Of a DNA stretch of 64,000 bases, positions 26,225 through 36,130 are shown in pieces. The notes under the pieces were generated by a model. The model saw only the letters and a list, made by a program, of their open reading frames with translations, was not told the DNA's origin and did not search any database. Origin of the DNA: Methanobacteriota archaeon (GTDB taxonomy: Archaea > Halobacteriota > Methanomicrobia > Methanomicrobiales > Methanoculleaceae); assembly GCA_016841955.1 (NCBI GenBank), contig JAENYE010000001.1, positions 694,025-758,024 on the forward strand. The letters run 5' to 3'. The position numbers and the translations under genes were made by a program. Within the stretch, counting starts at the first letter, position 1. Each line of letters opens with the position of its first letter.

Positions 26225-27417
26225 GTCATCCTCTCGATACAGTGCTTCAGTTTCAGGGCGACCGATCGCCGGTCGTAGTGCTCTGCGACGTACTCCCGGC
26301 CCCGGCGACCCATCTCCTCCATCCTCTCCGGGTCGTCCAGGAGCGCCGAAAGCGTCGCGGCGATCGCCTCCGGCGTGTTATCGGCGATGACCCCCCCGCC
26401 CGACTCCTTTGCGAGATGGGCGATCTCACCGCTTCCGCAGCCGACGAAGGGTATCCCGCATGCCATGTACTCGTAGGCCTTGGTGGGGGCGGCGTACTCG
26501 AGGTTCGCGAGCCTCTTTAAGGGCGCCACTCCTACGAGCGACTCGGAGAGCAACTGCGGGATCTCCTCACGCGGAAGGGTGCCCGTGAAGACGATCGAGT
26601 CGGTCAGGCTCTCCGCTTTCACCAGCCGTTCAAGGTTCTCCCTCGTGTCCCCGTCGCCGACGATGAGAAACTTCAGGTTGTAGGTGCCGTTCATCGACTT
26701 GACGGCGAGAGCCACCTTATCGAGGTCCTGGGCATGCCCGACGTTGCCGGCGTAGATGATCTGCCGTTTCTTTCCGCCGTTTGTGGGGCGGAAGAAGTCG
26801 GTGTTGACGCCGTTGGGCATCAGCTCCATCGGGGCCGTGACCCGGTAGCGCGACGAGATCCTCCGCCCGAGTTCTTCCGTCGTGACCCCGACGAGATCCG
26901 CCTGCGCAAGGCACATCTGCTCGAACCTCCGGCTTATCCTTTCGTAGATGCTCCCCTCCCGGAGGAAACCGAGACTTATCGATGCGTCGATCCAGAGGTC
27001 GCGGACATCAAGGATCCATCTCGCCCCAAAGATCCGTTTCAGGGCGTATCCCGGGATCCCGGTGAAGAGGGGCGGTGCCGACGTGACGATCGCATCGAAC
27101 CGGTTCCTGGTGAAAAGGAGCCAGAGTGCGGCGTGGAGCGGGAAGAGGAGGTAGTAGGCCATCCTGCTTGCAAACCCCGGATCCCCTGAGCCCGGCTGCC
27201 AGGTCCAGAGATTTACAACCCGGATTCCGTCGATATCCTGCACTTCCGACCGTTTCCAGGTACGGGGGAACGAGCCGGTGGGAAACGTGGGGTGCGGCGC
27301 GAGCACGGTCACGTCGATACCCAGTTTTGCTAGATGCGCGGCGGTGTCATGGATGCGTGATGCGTTTCCTGATTTTTCCGGTGGAAAATGTTGTGATACG
27401 ATGCATACCTGTTTCAT
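26209..27417 (-). CDS. glycosyltransferase family 4
   Basis: 402 residues from the ATG at 27417, five bases after GAGGAG. The GT-B fold shows CIVSQHFPPEKSGNASRI at the N-terminus, MPNGVNTDFFRP in the middle, and the nucleotide-sugar motif EYAAPTKAYEYMACGIPFVG (E-x7-E) near residue 330. A hydrophobic segment around residues 85-105 may dock on the membrane. Resembles WbuB-type transferases that use N-acetylated hexosamines, in keeping with the WecB/WecC genes just upstream. Confidence 0.9.
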   Translation of the reverse strand: MKQVCIVSQHFPPEKSGNASRIHDTAAHLAKLGIDVTVLAPHPTFPTGSFPRTWKRSEVQDIDGIRVVNLWTWQPGSGDPGFASRMAYYLLFPLHAALWLLFTRNRFDAIVTSAPPLFTGIPGYALKRIFGARWILDVRDLWIDASISLGFLREGSIYERISRRFEQMCLAQADLVGVTTEELGRRISSRYRVTAPMELMPNGVNTDFFRPTNGGKKRQIIYAGNVGHAQDLDKVALAVKSMNGTYNLKFLIVGDGDTRENLERLVKAESLTDSIVFTGTLPREEIPQLLSESLVGVAPLKRLANLEYAAPTKAYEYMACGIPFVGCGSGEIAHLAKESGGGVIADNTPEAIAATLSALLDDPERMEEMGRRGREYVAEHYDRRSVALKLKHCIERMTWTGV

Positions 27418-27494
27418 GCAACTCCTCGTGATATCTGGATACGGTTGCCGGAGGGTGGTTGTTGATCTTTTCCCTGTCAAACCGTGTGCGGGGA

Positions 27495-28868
27495 CTAAAG
27501 GAAGTCCTCCCGCCCGTTCGGAGAGAGCAGGGAAACAGACGGCGTCGATGGAGATGCGATCGATCGCGCAGCACCTGCAGGATACAGGCTTGCCGGGGGC
27601 GTGATCTCGTCCAGCGGTGCCGGCTGCACCAACGAACCGTCACCCAGTATGCGGACGGCAAAACCCTGGTCGGTCCACTTCTCATGGTCGAGGATGTTCC
27701 GGGCGTCTATGACGAACTTCGTTCTCATCTGAAACCCTGCCGGTTCGATCGTGTGGAAGCATTCGTGATCGGTGAGGATAACGATACAGTCGCTTCCGGT
27801 CGTTGCATCCGCCGCATCCATGAGGGAGTACGGGAATTCCGCCACGTGCGGGTCGTGGCACCTGATGGCATACCCTTCGTTCTCGGCAAGCTGGATGAAT
27901 TTGAATGCCGGGCTCTCCCGGGTGTCGCCGATGTTGCCCTTGTAGGCGACACCGAAGATGCTGATCGTCGGGTTTCTGATGCCGGAAAGCAGGCTGCGGG
28001 TGACGTGCAGCACGTAGTTCGGCATGGAATCGTTGACCTCCCGCGCCGTGGAGACCATCCTGCACCGTGTTGAGTTCTCGGTCAGGAACCAGGGATCGAT
28101 GGCGATGCAGTGCCCTCCAACGCCCGGGCCGGGATTGAGGACGGTGACCCGGGGGTGCTTGTTGGCGAGGGTGATGGCCTCCCAGACGTTGATCCTGCAT
28201 TCCTCCGCGAGCTGGGCGAACTCGTTCGCGAGCGCGATGTTCACGTCGCGGCAGGTGTTCTCCATCAGCTTGACGAACTCCGCCGTCCGCGTATTGGTCT
28301 GGTATATCTGCCCGCGGACAAAGGTCCGGTAGATCGAGGTCGCCCGGTCGGTGGATTCCCGGTCGTACCCGCCGATGATGCGGCTGTTGCCCGCCATCTC
28401 CTGCAGGGTCCGCCCGGGGATTGCCCGTTCCGGACAGTGAGCGTACAGAAAGTCTCCGACGGCAACACCGCTCTTCTCAAGCCTGGGGATGACGACCCGC
28501 TCGCTGGTTCCGGGCGGGACGGTCGATTCAAGGATAACCAGGTTCCCCCCGGCAAGGTGGGGGGCGATCATGTCGGCTGCTCTCTTGACGTACGAAAGGT
28601 TGGAAACCTTCGTTGCCGGATCCAGGGGCGTCGGCACGGCAATCAGGAATACGTCCGCGGCTTGGGGTTCGGTCCTGGCGCAAAACCGCCCTTTAGCCTC
28701 GCGGTACAGGTCCTCGAGCCCCGGCTCCCTGAACGGCAGGTTCCCGTGATTCAGACTATCCACCACGCTCTGCTTCACGTCGACGCCTACAACATCCGCC
28801 CCGTGAGCCGCAAACAGCAGTGCGGTCGGCAATCCTATGTATCCTAATCCCATCACGCAAATCTTCAT
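27495..28868 (-). CDS. wecC: UDP-N-acetyl-D-mannosaminuronate dehydrogenase
   Basis: 457 residues from the ATG at 28868 (GGAAG nine bases upstream). N-terminal NAD domain KICVMGLGYIGLPTALLFA; catalytic cysteine in PGPGVGGHCIAIDPWF; C-terminal UDP-binding domain with FGVAYKGNIGDTRESPAF. It oxidises UDP-ManNAc to UDP-ManNAcA in two NAD-dependent steps, using the product of the adjacent WecB. After VRILGDGSL the chain carries about 45 extra residues rich in Pro, Ala and Ser that are not part of the enzyme fold. Confidence 0.92.
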   Translation of the reverse strand: MKICVMGLGYIGLPTALLFAAHGADVVGVDVKQSVVDSLNHGNLPFREPGLEDLYREAKGRFCARTEPQAADVFLIAVPTPLDPATKVSNLSYVKRAADMIAPHLAGGNLVILESTVPPGTSERVVIPRLEKSGVAVGDFLYAHCPERAIPGRTLQEMAGNSRIIGGYDRESTDRATSIYRTFVRGQIYQTNTRTAEFVKLMENTCRDVNIALANEFAQLAEECRINVWEAITLANKHPRVTVLNPGPGVGGHCIAIDPWFLTENSTRCRMVSTAREVNDSMPNYVLHVTRSLLSGIRNPTISIFGVAYKGNIGDTRESPAFKFIQLAENEGYAIRCHDPHVAEFPYSLMDAADATTGSDCIVILTDHECFHTIEPAGFQMRTKFVIDARNILDHEKWTDQGFAVRILGDGSLVQPAPLDEITPPASLYPAGAARSIASPSTPSVSLLSPNGREDFL

Positions 28869-28887
28869 GTGTATCTTCCTTGAGCAG

Positions 28888-29967
28888 TCATTGGGACCGT
28901 GCGGCAGCACAGACCATGACAATCATTTTTCCGGCGATTCCGTCGCCATAGGGGTTCTTCCAGCCGGACTTCCAGGCAGCTATCGAGCGGACCCCTTCAA
29001 GGATCTTCCCTGAGTCGGCCCCCACCAGGATGTTCGATCCGACGTCCAGCGTCTCGGGGCGCTCCGTGTCGTAGCGCATCGTAGCGCAGGGGACACCGAG
29101 AACGCAGGTCTCCTCCTGGACACCGCCGGAATCGGTCAGCACGAGTTTCGCCTGCGACTCCAGTTGCAGGAACTCCAGGAACCCGAAGGGTTTGGTGAGG
29201 TTCAACCCGTCTACCCCGATGCCCAGTTCCTTGATCCGTTTCTCGGTCCTCGGGTGGACCGGGAAGACGACCGGCAGGGAGAACTCCTTCTGCACCCCCT
29301 CGAGGCCCTTTAAGATCTCCTTGAGCCGTGTCCGGTTGTCCACGTTCTCCTGCCGGTGGGCGGTGACGAGGAAGTATTCACGTGGCTCGAGGTCGAGGTC
29401 TTTTAAGACGTTGCCTTTTTTCTTCGATATGTCGAGGTTCTGGTATATCGCATCGACGACGGTGTTGCCGGTCACGCAGATCTTCCGGTCCACGATGCCC
29501 TCCGCGAGGAGGTTCTCCCGGGCGCTCTCTGTCGGGGCAAAGAGGTAATCAGAGATATGGTCGGTGAGTACCCGGTTGATCTCCTCCGGCATCCAGCGAT
29601 TGAAACTCCGGAGACCCGCTTCGATGTGCCCCACCCGCACATGCAGTTTCGATGCCGCGAGGGCCCCGGCCATGACGGTGTTCGTGTCCCCCTGCACCAG
29701 GACGACGTCGGGTGACTCCTTCACCAGGACGTCCTCGACGCCGGTCATGATCTTCGCCGTCTGGCCGGCGTGGGTTCCGGAACCCACATCGAGGCTGTGG
29801 TCCGGGTCCGGGAGTTCAAGCTCCTCGAAGAAGAGCCGGTCCATCTCGTAGGAGTAGTGCTGCCCGGTATGTAGGATAAAGTAGTCAATGCCCCTGCGTT
29901 CACACTCCCTGATGACGGGAGACATCTTGATGATCTCCGGTCGCGTGCCGAGTATCACTCCGATCAT
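28888..29967 (-). CDS. wecB: UDP-N-acetylglucosamine 2-epimerase
   Basis: 359 residues from the ATG at 29967, preceded by GAAGAGG. Diagnostic motifs are GTRPEIIKMSPVI, LHTGQHYSYEMD, VQGDTNTVMAGAL, HIEAGLRSF and LTDSGGVQEE. It converts UDP-GlcNAc to UDP-ManNAc, feeding WecC 19 bases downstream. The C-terminus (after NPYGDGIAGKMIV) ends with a short unrelated tail. Four-base proximity to the GT2 gene end (ATG region near 30006) is not an overlap; the gap is 38 bases. Confidence 0.95.
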   Translation of the reverse strand: MIGVILGTRPEIIKMSPVIRECERRGIDYFILHTGQHYSYEMDRLFFEELELPDPDHSLDVGSGTHAGQTAKIMTGVEDVLVKESPDVVLVQGDTNTVMAGALAASKLHVRVGHIEAGLRSFNRWMPEEINRVLTDHISDYLFAPTESARENLLAEGIVDRKICVTGNTVVDAIYQNLDISKKKGNVLKDLDLEPREYFLVTAHRQENVDNRTRLKEILKGLEGVQKEFSLPVVFPVHPRTEKRIKELGIGVDGLNLTKPFGFLEFLQLESQAKLVLTDSGGVQEETCVLGVPCATMRYDTERPETLDVGSNILVGADSGKILEGVRSIAAWKSGWKNPYGDGIAGKMIVMVCAAARSQ

Positions 29968-30005
29968 TCTACACCTCTTCTCTGCATCGTACCTTTCACT
30001 CCTGC

Positions 30006-31160
30006 TCACTCCCGCATTCTTGCAATGAGGGCCAGCATCAGGCCCAGCACGAGTGCGATGGTCCCCGGGATCAGGAGGAACGATGCAAGCATGCCCTGTT
30101 CGATCGGGACGAGACCCGTTTCACTGAAGCCCCGGAGGAACTGAAGCAGGAAAAAGACCCCGGCAAGCATCGCGGCGAGCCCCGGCAGGCCGATGTGCAG
30201 GAGAGGCCTCTTCTCCACGGCGAGCCAGAATATCGATTCGAGTACTTCCATCCCGTGAGATAAGGGGTTCTTTGTGGATGTGTCGAAATCGCCGTATCTG
30301 CAGTTGATCGCTGTCTCCCCGATGCGCAGGTGTTTCTCCTGGGCGATCCAGAGCATCTCCGATTCGGTCGAAAAGTCATCCTTTCGTAGCGCACCGAGCA
30401 TCGACTCCATGGTCTTCCTGTTCAGTGCCCTAAAGCCGCACTGTGAGTCCGTTATCGAACTGCCGGTGCTGGAGGCGATATCGAGCACTGCCCGGCCGAA
30501 CCGCCGGTAGAAGGGCATCTGGTCGAAGGTTCGAAAGCCGATGACGAGGTCGGCGGTGTCGGCGAGGATCGGCTCAACCAGAAGGGGGATCTCCCCGGGG
30601 TCGTGCTGGCCGTCTCCGTCCATGAAGACCAGACAGTCGTAGTTGTGATCGACTGCATATCGAAGAGCGCTCTTGATACCCTGTCCTTTCCCCTTCCGGG
30701 TTCCGTGCGAGATGACGGTCGCCCCGGCATCCCGGGCAACCTTCACGGTGTTGTCCGTACAGCCGTCATCGATCACCAGGACCTCGTCGACATGTTGCCG
30801 GGCTCTCAGGACAACGGAACCGATCGCAACCTCCTCGTCGAAACAGGGGATCGCCGCGAGTGTCCTCATCATGCTCGACCGGCGGGACGGGATGGCGGCA
30901 GCCTCGGCCGTCTCGTTCACCATCCGCCGGTTTCCCGGAGCCCCCGGCGTCCGCAGAGGGTTGACCTGCTCCTGGACCTCATAGCGGAGGGCAGGGACGT
31001 CTATCGGGCTCTCCTGTCCGATGCTCCGGGGCACATGTCGTTCGATCCATCTGTCTCTTTCTGCACCTATGTACTGTGGCAACGGCACAGTTGTTTCTTC
31101 GGCGAACCCCCCCTCCACGTGAGCGGGTGGCCTCGCCCGAACCGGATCCTTGTCGTACAT
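30006..31160 (-). CDS. glycosyltransferase family 2 (polyprenyl-phosphate type) with N-terminal extension
   Basis: 384 residues from the ATG at 31160, which follows AAGAGGGG. Residues about 97-310 form the GT-A domain: LAAIPCFDEEVAIGSVVL, VIDDGCTDNT, FMDGDGQHDP and GFRALNRKTMESM. Two C-terminal hydrophobic helices (about 325-345 and 355-378) resemble dolichol-phosphate mannosyltransferase-like proteins. The first 95 residues are polar, unrelated to the family, and might be spurious; however the internal ATG pair at 30872 has no ribosome site. First gene of a six-gene operon. Confidence 0.87.
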   Translation of the reverse strand: MYDKDPVRARPPAHVEGGFAEETTVPLPQYIGAERDRWIERHVPRSIGQESPIDVPALRYEVQEQVNPLRTPGAPGNRRMVNETAEAAAIPSRRSSMMRTLAAIPCFDEEVAIGSVVLRARQHVDEVLVIDDGCTDNTVKVARDAGATVISHGTRKGKGQGIKSALRYAVDHNYDCLVFMDGDGQHDPGEIPLLVEPILADTADLVIGFRTFDQMPFYRRFGRAVLDIASSTGSSITDSQCGFRALNRKTMESMLGALRKDDFSTESEMLWIAQEKHLRIGETAINCRYGDFDTSTKNPLSHGMEVLESIFWLAVEKRPLLHIGLPGLAAMLAGVFFLLQFLRGFSETGLVPIEQGMLASFLLIPGTIALVLGLMLALIARMRE

Positions 31161-31565
31161 CCGCTTTCCCCTCTTGACGTACTGAAACGGGACTGTGCTG
31201 GCATATATTAATAGGTTATTATTAAACATATATCCTTAACTATCTTGAAAAAAAGATCTAATTAAATTAACAAATGTGTGCTCAAAACTGTATCGGGATA
31301 TTTAAGCTGTTCGGATTGGGAAAAGGAATCTGTTATCCGCAGTATGAAAGGATAAAGTATCCATGTGTTACGATTCCGGCGATGTTCGGTTTTACCGGGT
31401 ATCACTATCCGGAAACGTTAAGTTCGGCAGCCCTGAATGGTGGGCGGAACGTCCGATTTCCCCTGCCGCACCGCCTTCGGTAGATCCATTGCCTGCGGTC
31501 TGATCTTTCCAAAACAGCGATAATACGAAGGGTCTGTTTCTCGATCCTCTCTGAACCCCATTGCC
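31161..31565. other. AT-rich intergenic region carrying the polysaccharide operon promoter
   Basis: The minus-strand TATA element is TAATATATGC at 31201-31210, about 45 bases before the GT2 start. The adjacent 31211-31300 is AT-rich and might hold regulator sites. From 31300 to 31565, between the promoter and the TruA stop, I see no gene, tRNA or repeat. Confidence 0.5.
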
Positions 31566-32378
31566 TTATTGGGAAGTTTTATATTGGGGTGTGTCCGGCG
31601 CAAGGCGTGCGGACACCTCCGCCATGAGAGCGTGGTAGCGATGGCGGTCGGCAAGATGCCGGCGACTCTTCTCATCGATCGGGAGTGGTGTAAAGGAGAC
31701 CCCGCAATCGATATCCCAGAGGACCAGCCCCTCGGGAGGAGCCGCAGGGATTCTCCGCTTCGCCGGTCCTGTAAGGAGCCGTGCGATCTCCCCGGCGCCG
31801 GCCTCGCCCCTCCCCACCTGTTCAAGCGCTGTCGCCATGCACCGGACCATATTCCAGAGGAAACTCTCACCCGTCACCTCGAAGACGGCAAACGGTCCGT
31901 CCTCAAAGACCCGTGCCGCAAGGATCCTCCTCTCCGGGTTCCGGTCACCGGCGCGGGCGAACGAGGAGAAGTCGTGCCGCCCGAGAAATTCCTGTGCCGC
32001 TTCGTGCATGGCAGCGACGTCGCCCGGGGCAGGGAAGAAGTAGTAGCGGTAGGTCCTCGATGCGGCGCTGTACCGGGGGTGGAACCTGTCCGGCACCCCG
32101 GCCCACGCCGTACACCAGATGTCGGCAGGGAGCACCTGGTTCAGTGCCGCGACCGCCCGATCCGGCTTATCGGTCAAAAACGAGCAGACCTGACACCGGG
32201 CGTGCACCCCGCGATCGGTGCGGCCGGCGGTGACAAAGCTTGCCTCCCGCCAGTCGTCGAAGAGCTGGAGACGCCTGCAGGCCTCGATGAACTCGCCCTC
32301 CACGGTGCGGAGCAGGGGCTGCATCTGCGAGCCGAAGAAACGGTCCCCGAAATACGAGAAGCGGAACGCCAGATTCAT
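31566..32378 (-). CDS. truA: tRNA pseudouridine(38-40) synthase
   Basis: 270 residues. The catalytic aspartate is in [16 protein letters not shown] near residue 55; [15 protein letters not shown] and FLWNMVRCM are further TruA landmarks. It converts uridines 38-40 of tRNA anticodon arms. The ATG at 32378 overlaps the stop of the PHP gene (ATGA), which sets the start although the frame is open far upstream. Confidence 0.94.
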   Translation of the reverse strand: MNLAFRFSYFGDRFFGSQMQPLLRTVEGEFIEACRRLQLFDDWREASFVTAGRTDRGVHARCQVCSFLTDKPDRAVAALNQVLPADIWCTAWAGVPDRFHPRYSAASRTYRYYFFPAPGDVAAMHEAAQEFLGRHDFSSFARAGDRNPERRILAARVFEDGPFAVFEVTGESFLWNMVRCMATALEQVGRGEAGAGEIARLLTGPAKRRIPAAPPEGLVLWDIDCGVSFTPLPIDEKSRRHLADRHRYHALMAEVSARLAPDTPQYKTSQ

Positions 32379-33040
32379 TGCTGTACCGTTCGCCGTATCC
32401 TGCGGAGAGCGCCCCTGATGGACTGGCGGGTGTAGGTGTGGAGCGGGGTCATCCTCCCTCCCGCCATCGTCCGCCCTTCCCGGATAGCGGAGAGAATAGA
32501 GGCCGCATCCGGCTCGGCCGTGACGTACGTTACCCCGAACCCGACGTAGCGCGCGTTGTGGGCGTCGCTCCCGGCAACGCCGGGTTTTCCGAATCTCCGT
32601 GCGATGACTGCGGCCTTCCGGTTTGCCGACCCGGTGATGTAGCGGCTGTTGAAGACTTCCACAGCATCCACCGCTCCGATACCGGCCGCGAGTCTTCTCC
32701 CGACGCCGTGGCGCCAGCGGTGGTAGGGGTGCGGGAGGATGAGGAGGGCGCCCCGGGCACGGGCCAGGGCGACGGTCTCGAAGAAGTCGCGTCCTGCCGG
32801 CAGGGGCTCGGTGACCCCGAGAGCGAGCAGGTGGCCCTGTCTTGTCGATATCTCGGTGCCCGGGATCACGGTCACGGAGGTGTCGCACTCGAGGGCGTAG
32901 CGGGCGCCTTCCACCGTATCGTGATCGGTGATCGCGATGGCGTCGAGGCCGACGGCCCCCGCTCTGCGCAGGATATCCTCCACACTACTCTCTCCGTCCC
33001 TGGAGTACCTTGTGTGGACATGCAGATCGCACCGCAGCAT
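32375..33040 (-). CDS. PHP-domain phosphoesterase
   Basis: 221 residues. The metal motifs [28 protein letters not shown] and GVAGSDAH are all present in order. Small stand-alone PHP proteins include histidinol phosphatase and nucleotide 3',5'-bisphosphate or RNA-end hydrolases (TrpH/YciV), so the substrate is open. A TATA-like TTATTATTC about 31 bases upstream suggests a leaderless mRNA. Divergent from the DHPS-like gene with 44 bases between starts; co-transcribed with truA. Confidence 0.9.
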   Translation of the reverse strand: MLRCDLHVHTRYSRDGESSVEDILRRAGAVGLDAIAITDHDTVEGARYALECDTSVTVIPGTEISTRQGHLLALGVTEPLPAGRDFFETVALARARGALLILPHPYHRWRHGVGRRLAAGIGAVDAVEVFNSRYITGSANRKAAVIARRFGKPGVAGSDAHNARYVGFGVTYVTAEPDAASILSAIREGRTMAGGRMTPLHTYTRQSIRGALRRIRRTVQQ

Positions 33041-33084
33041 GAGATCAGATTATTTGTCATCCTCTGAATAATAAGTGAAGTGTT

Positions 33085-34509
33085 ATGCGCATTCTCCTCC
33101 CGACCGGATCGGCAACAGTCGGAATCGTGAAGGCGGCGGCTGAGCGGTTCAGCGACCGCTATGAGATAGATGTGGCGGTTACCGGGGATATCGCGTCGTT
33201 TCTTGCCCCCGGCGACCTCCGGAAGTTGCTTTTCGGCGGCGACTACGATATGGCTATCGTCTCCGGGATGTGCACCGCATCCTTTGCCGGCGTCGAGCGC
33301 GAGACCGGCGTCCCGGTCTACCGGGGCCCGCGGCATGCGGCCGACCTCCCGCTGGTCCTTTCGGTGCTCCGTCGCGTCCAGCTCTCAAAGACCGTCCCCG
33401 CCGACGAGTTCCTCGCACAGACACGTCGCGAGGAGGCCTGCCGGCAGGTGGCGCTCCGCGAGGCGGAGGCGGAGGCGGACTTCACCATCCGGGGCACAAA
33501 GATCGGCGGGGGTTCGAGGATGAAGGTGCTCGCGGAGATCATGGACGCGCATAAGCGCGATGATCTCCTCGCCGATGTCCGGCAGTTCTTTGCCGACGGG
33601 GCCGATATCGTTGACCTGGGGTTCGGTTTCGACGCGACCCCCGGCGACGTCGAGCGGTGTTTTTCGGCCCTCGCGGAGGTTGAAGGGCCTCTCGCCGTCG
33701 ATACGCAGGATCCTCTCCTCATCGCGGCGTCGCTCTTCCGCGCCGACCTGGTGCTCTCCCTGCACGAGGGAAACATCCCAGTCGTCGGGGAGGCGGTCGC
33801 AAAAGCCGGGGCGGCCGCGGTCGTGGTGCCGTGTGAACGGACGCTTCAAGAGAACCTTGCCGCCGCAGAGGACGCCGGGATCCGCTGCCTGATCGCCGAT
33901 CCCCTTCTCCAGCCGGTGGGGTCCGGGCTGACGGGATCGCTCGACGGGTTCCGGGAGGCTCCAGGCCCGCTCTTCTTCGGCGCGGGCAACGTGGTGGAAC
34001 TGCTGGACGCCGACTCTCCCGGGGCGAACGCGCTGCTCGCGGGGATGGCGCACGAGGTCGGGGCCGCCGTCGTCTTCACGAGCGAACACAGCGACAAGAC
34101 CACCGGATCGGTAGCGGAGATGCGGCGGGCAACCGATATGATGGCCCTCGCGACCGACCGCCCGTATCCCAAGGACCTGGGGCTCGACCTCCTGATCCTG
34201 AAGGAGAAACGGCGACGGCGCGAACCTCCGCTGGAGTACGACAGTATCATGGATGCGCACCCCGTGCCGGACGAGATCACCTACGACCCCCTCGGGTGCA
34301 TCCGCATCGGCATCGAGGGGGACTGTATCGTCGCGGTCCATCGCGGCCGTGCCGTGCGGGGGAGGCGCTGGGAAGACGTCTTTTACACGCTTCTCGAGGA
34401 CGGGAGCCTCTCACGGCTCGACCACGCCGCCTACCTCGGAAAAGAGCTCTTCAAGGCGGAACTCGCCATCCGGTACAAGAGGAGTTTCGAGCAGGACGGG
34501 CCGTTCTGA
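33085..34509 (+). CDS. archaeal dihydropteroate-synthase-like protein
   Basis: 474 residues. The central part has a TIM-barrel pterin-binding layout: FADGADIVDLGFGFDATP, PLAVDTQDPLLIAAS, LVLSLHEGN and VVFTSEHSDKT. The N-terminal 150 residues form an extra domain seen in the archaeal DHPS-related group (TIGR00284). Family members have been discussed in connection with pterin and tetrahydromethanopterin synthesis; direct proof for this type is not known to me. An AT-rich element about 30 bases before the ATG suggests a leaderless start. Confidence 0.87.
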   Translation: MRILLPTGSATVGIVKAAAERFSDRYEIDVAVTGDIASFLAPGDLRKLLFGGDYDMAIVSGMCTASFAGVERETGVPVYRGPRHAADLPLVLSVLRRVQLSKTVPADEFLAQTRREEACRQVALREAEAEADFTIRGTKIGGGSRMKVLAEIMDAHKRDDLLADVRQFFADGADIVDLGFGFDATPGDVERCFSALAEVEGPLAVDTQDPLLIAASLFRADLVLSLHEGNIPVVGEAVAKAGAAAVVVPCERTLQENLAAAEDAGIRCLIADPLLQPVGSGLTGSLDGFREAPGPLFFGAGNVVELLDADSPGANALLAGMAHEVGAAVVFTSEHSDKTTGSVAEMRRATDMMALATDRPYPKDLGLDLLILKEKRRRREPPLEYDSIMDAHPVPDEITYDPLGCIRIGIEGDCIVAVHRGRAVRGRRWEDVFYTLLEDGSLSRLDHAAYLGKELFKAELAIRYKRSFEQDGPF

Positions 34510-34580
34510 ACGGTCTGCTCCCGTGGATTCTTCACGGTAGAGGGGGCCGGCCCCGGTCCGGGGTTTTTGCCTCTCGAAAT

Positions 34581-34602
34581 ATAATAATATTTATATATTT
34601 AC
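34581..34602 (+). promoter_or_regulatory. TATA-rich promoter of the fasciclin gene
   Basis: An AT-only run containing TTTATATATTT (34590-34600) stands out in GC-rich surroundings and lies about 155 bases upstream of the start, implying a leader of about 130 bases unless a nearer promoter was missed. Confidence 0.5.
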
Positions 34603-34754
34603 GTGATTATTTTCCGGTCCGTGGCAGCGGCGAGCGGTGCCGAACTCTTCGGGCGGTATCATGAACCACCGGCGATGAGAAGTGTGTTCAGGGGTCCGAC
34701 TCCGGGATGCCGGCCGTTCTCCCTGCCGTGGTTCATAAAACGTGGTGAGACTGC

Positions 34755-36035
34755 ATGAGAAGGAATTCAACTATACTCGGGCTTGTAGCGGTCCTGGCCA
34801 TCGGACTCGTTGCCCTGCCGGTTCTCGCGGCGACCGCCGACGTCGGTATCCGCGGCGGTGCGTACATCCCCGCCTCGCTCACGGTCGAGGGCGATACAAC
34901 GGTAATCTGGACGAATTACGACGAGGTAAGCCATACCGTCACCAGCACGGGAGGGCTCTTTGACTCCGGGCCGATTGAAGAGAACGAGACGTTCAATTAC
35001 ACGTTCAACGATACGGGGACCTACCCGTACGGCTGTACGCTTAACGCCTCGACGCAACGGACACCCATGCAGGGTGTCGTCATCGTCGTCCCCGAGGGGA
35101 TGATGGTCGCTCCGGACGAGAACGTGACCCCCGGGGAAGAGCCGGCGAACGTGACGCTGGCCGACCTGGTCGCCGGGAGTGATGATCTGACCTCCTTTGC
35201 GGATGCCGTCGGGGAGGCCGGACTCACGCAGACGGTGCTCGCCGGCGGAGGGCCGTATACGGTCTTTGCCCCGGACGATGCCGCCTTTGAGGCTCTCGGC
35301 AACGAGACTCTTGCCGGACTCTCGAACGATACGGAGACGCTTGATGCCCTGCTCATGTACCATGTGGTGAGGGGGAACTATACCGCAGAAGACCTGGTGA
35401 CAGAGGTAAACGCCACCGGAAACGAGACGGTTCTTGAGACGCTCACCGGGGACAACCTCACCGTCGGGGCGGCTGACGGCAACCTCACGGTAGGGAACGC
35501 TACCGTCGTCGCATCGGATATCACGGCCGGCAACGGCATCGTCCACATCATCGACACGGTTCTTGTGCCACCGGGTCTCGTGCTGCCGGAGAATGCGACC
35601 CCGGCCGGGAACGAGACCGTTGAGGCAAACGTCACCATCGTTGAACCCGTGGAGGGTGCCAGCGTCACTGCCGGGAACGTCACGGTGAGCGTGAACGTCA
35701 CGAACTTCACGCTGATCGAGCCCACCGGGCAGCCGAACGCAGCGGGCGAGGGGCACCTGCACTACTACCTGGACGCCCCGGTGCCGACGAACGCAAGCGC
35801 GCCTGCCATCCCGGAGACAGGGGACTACGTCGTCTCCGCGAACACCTCCTACACCTGGGAGAACGTGACGGCGGGCGAGCACAACCTCTCGGTCCAGCTG
35901 GTCAATAATGACCACACGCCGCTCATCCCGCTCATGTTTGAGACGGTGAACGTCACCGCTGATGGGAACGTGACTCCGATGCTTACAGAAAACGTAACCC
36001 CGGAGGCCTCGCCGGAACGAAGGGTCATCCCTTAA
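34755..36035 (+). CDS. secreted cupredoxin-like/fasciclin/DUF4399-like surface protein
   Basis: 426 residues. A signal peptide (hydrophobic to about residue 24, ending PVLAA) leads into a cupredoxin-like domain (about 26-112) with VSHTVTS and PYGCTLNAS...PMQG. The usual second copper His after the Cys is Asn, so type-1 copper binding is doubtful. A fasciclin domain follows (about 135-268: YTVFAPDDAAF and NGIVHIIDTVLVPP), then a C-terminal domain with GEGHLHYYLD like DUF4399. Dozens of N-x-S/T sequons suggest heavy N-glycosylation. There is no clear C-terminal anchor. Confidence 0.86.
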   Translation: MRRNSTILGLVAVLAIGLVALPVLAATADVGIRGGAYIPASLTVEGDTTVIWTNYDEVSHTVTSTGGLFDSGPIEENETFNYTFNDTGTYPYGCTLNASTQRTPMQGVVIVVPEGMMVAPDENVTPGEEPANVTLADLVAGSDDLTSFADAVGEAGLTQTVLAGGGPYTVFAPDDAAFEALGNETLAGLSNDTETLDALLMYHVVRGNYTAEDLVTEVNATGNETVLETLTGDNLTVGAADGNLTVGNATVVASDITAGNGIVHIIDTVLVPPGLVLPENATPAGNETVEANVTIVEPVEGASVTAGNVTVSVNVTNFTLIEPTGQPNAAGEGHLHYYLDAPVPTNASAPAIPETGDYVVSANTSYTWENVTAGEHNLSVQLVNNDHTPLIPLMFETVNVTADGNVTPMLTENVTPEASPERRVIP

Positions 36036-36045
36036 ACGATCCCAC

Positions 36046-36051
36046 TTTTTT
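36046..36051 (+). terminator. poly-T terminator after the fasciclin gene
   Basis: Six Ts follow the stop codon by ten bases, a typical archaeal terminator. Confidence 0.45.
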
Positions 36052-36130
36052 CCTTCCGGACTCCCGGCGCCCCGGGCATGCATGCCGAACGCGAGGGCTT
36101 ATGTTTCCTCCTCTCCTACCATTCAGTAGA

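Noticed and set aside
33385-34341. 318-codon minus-strand frame
   Set aside because: Antisense of the dihydropteroate-synthase-like gene.
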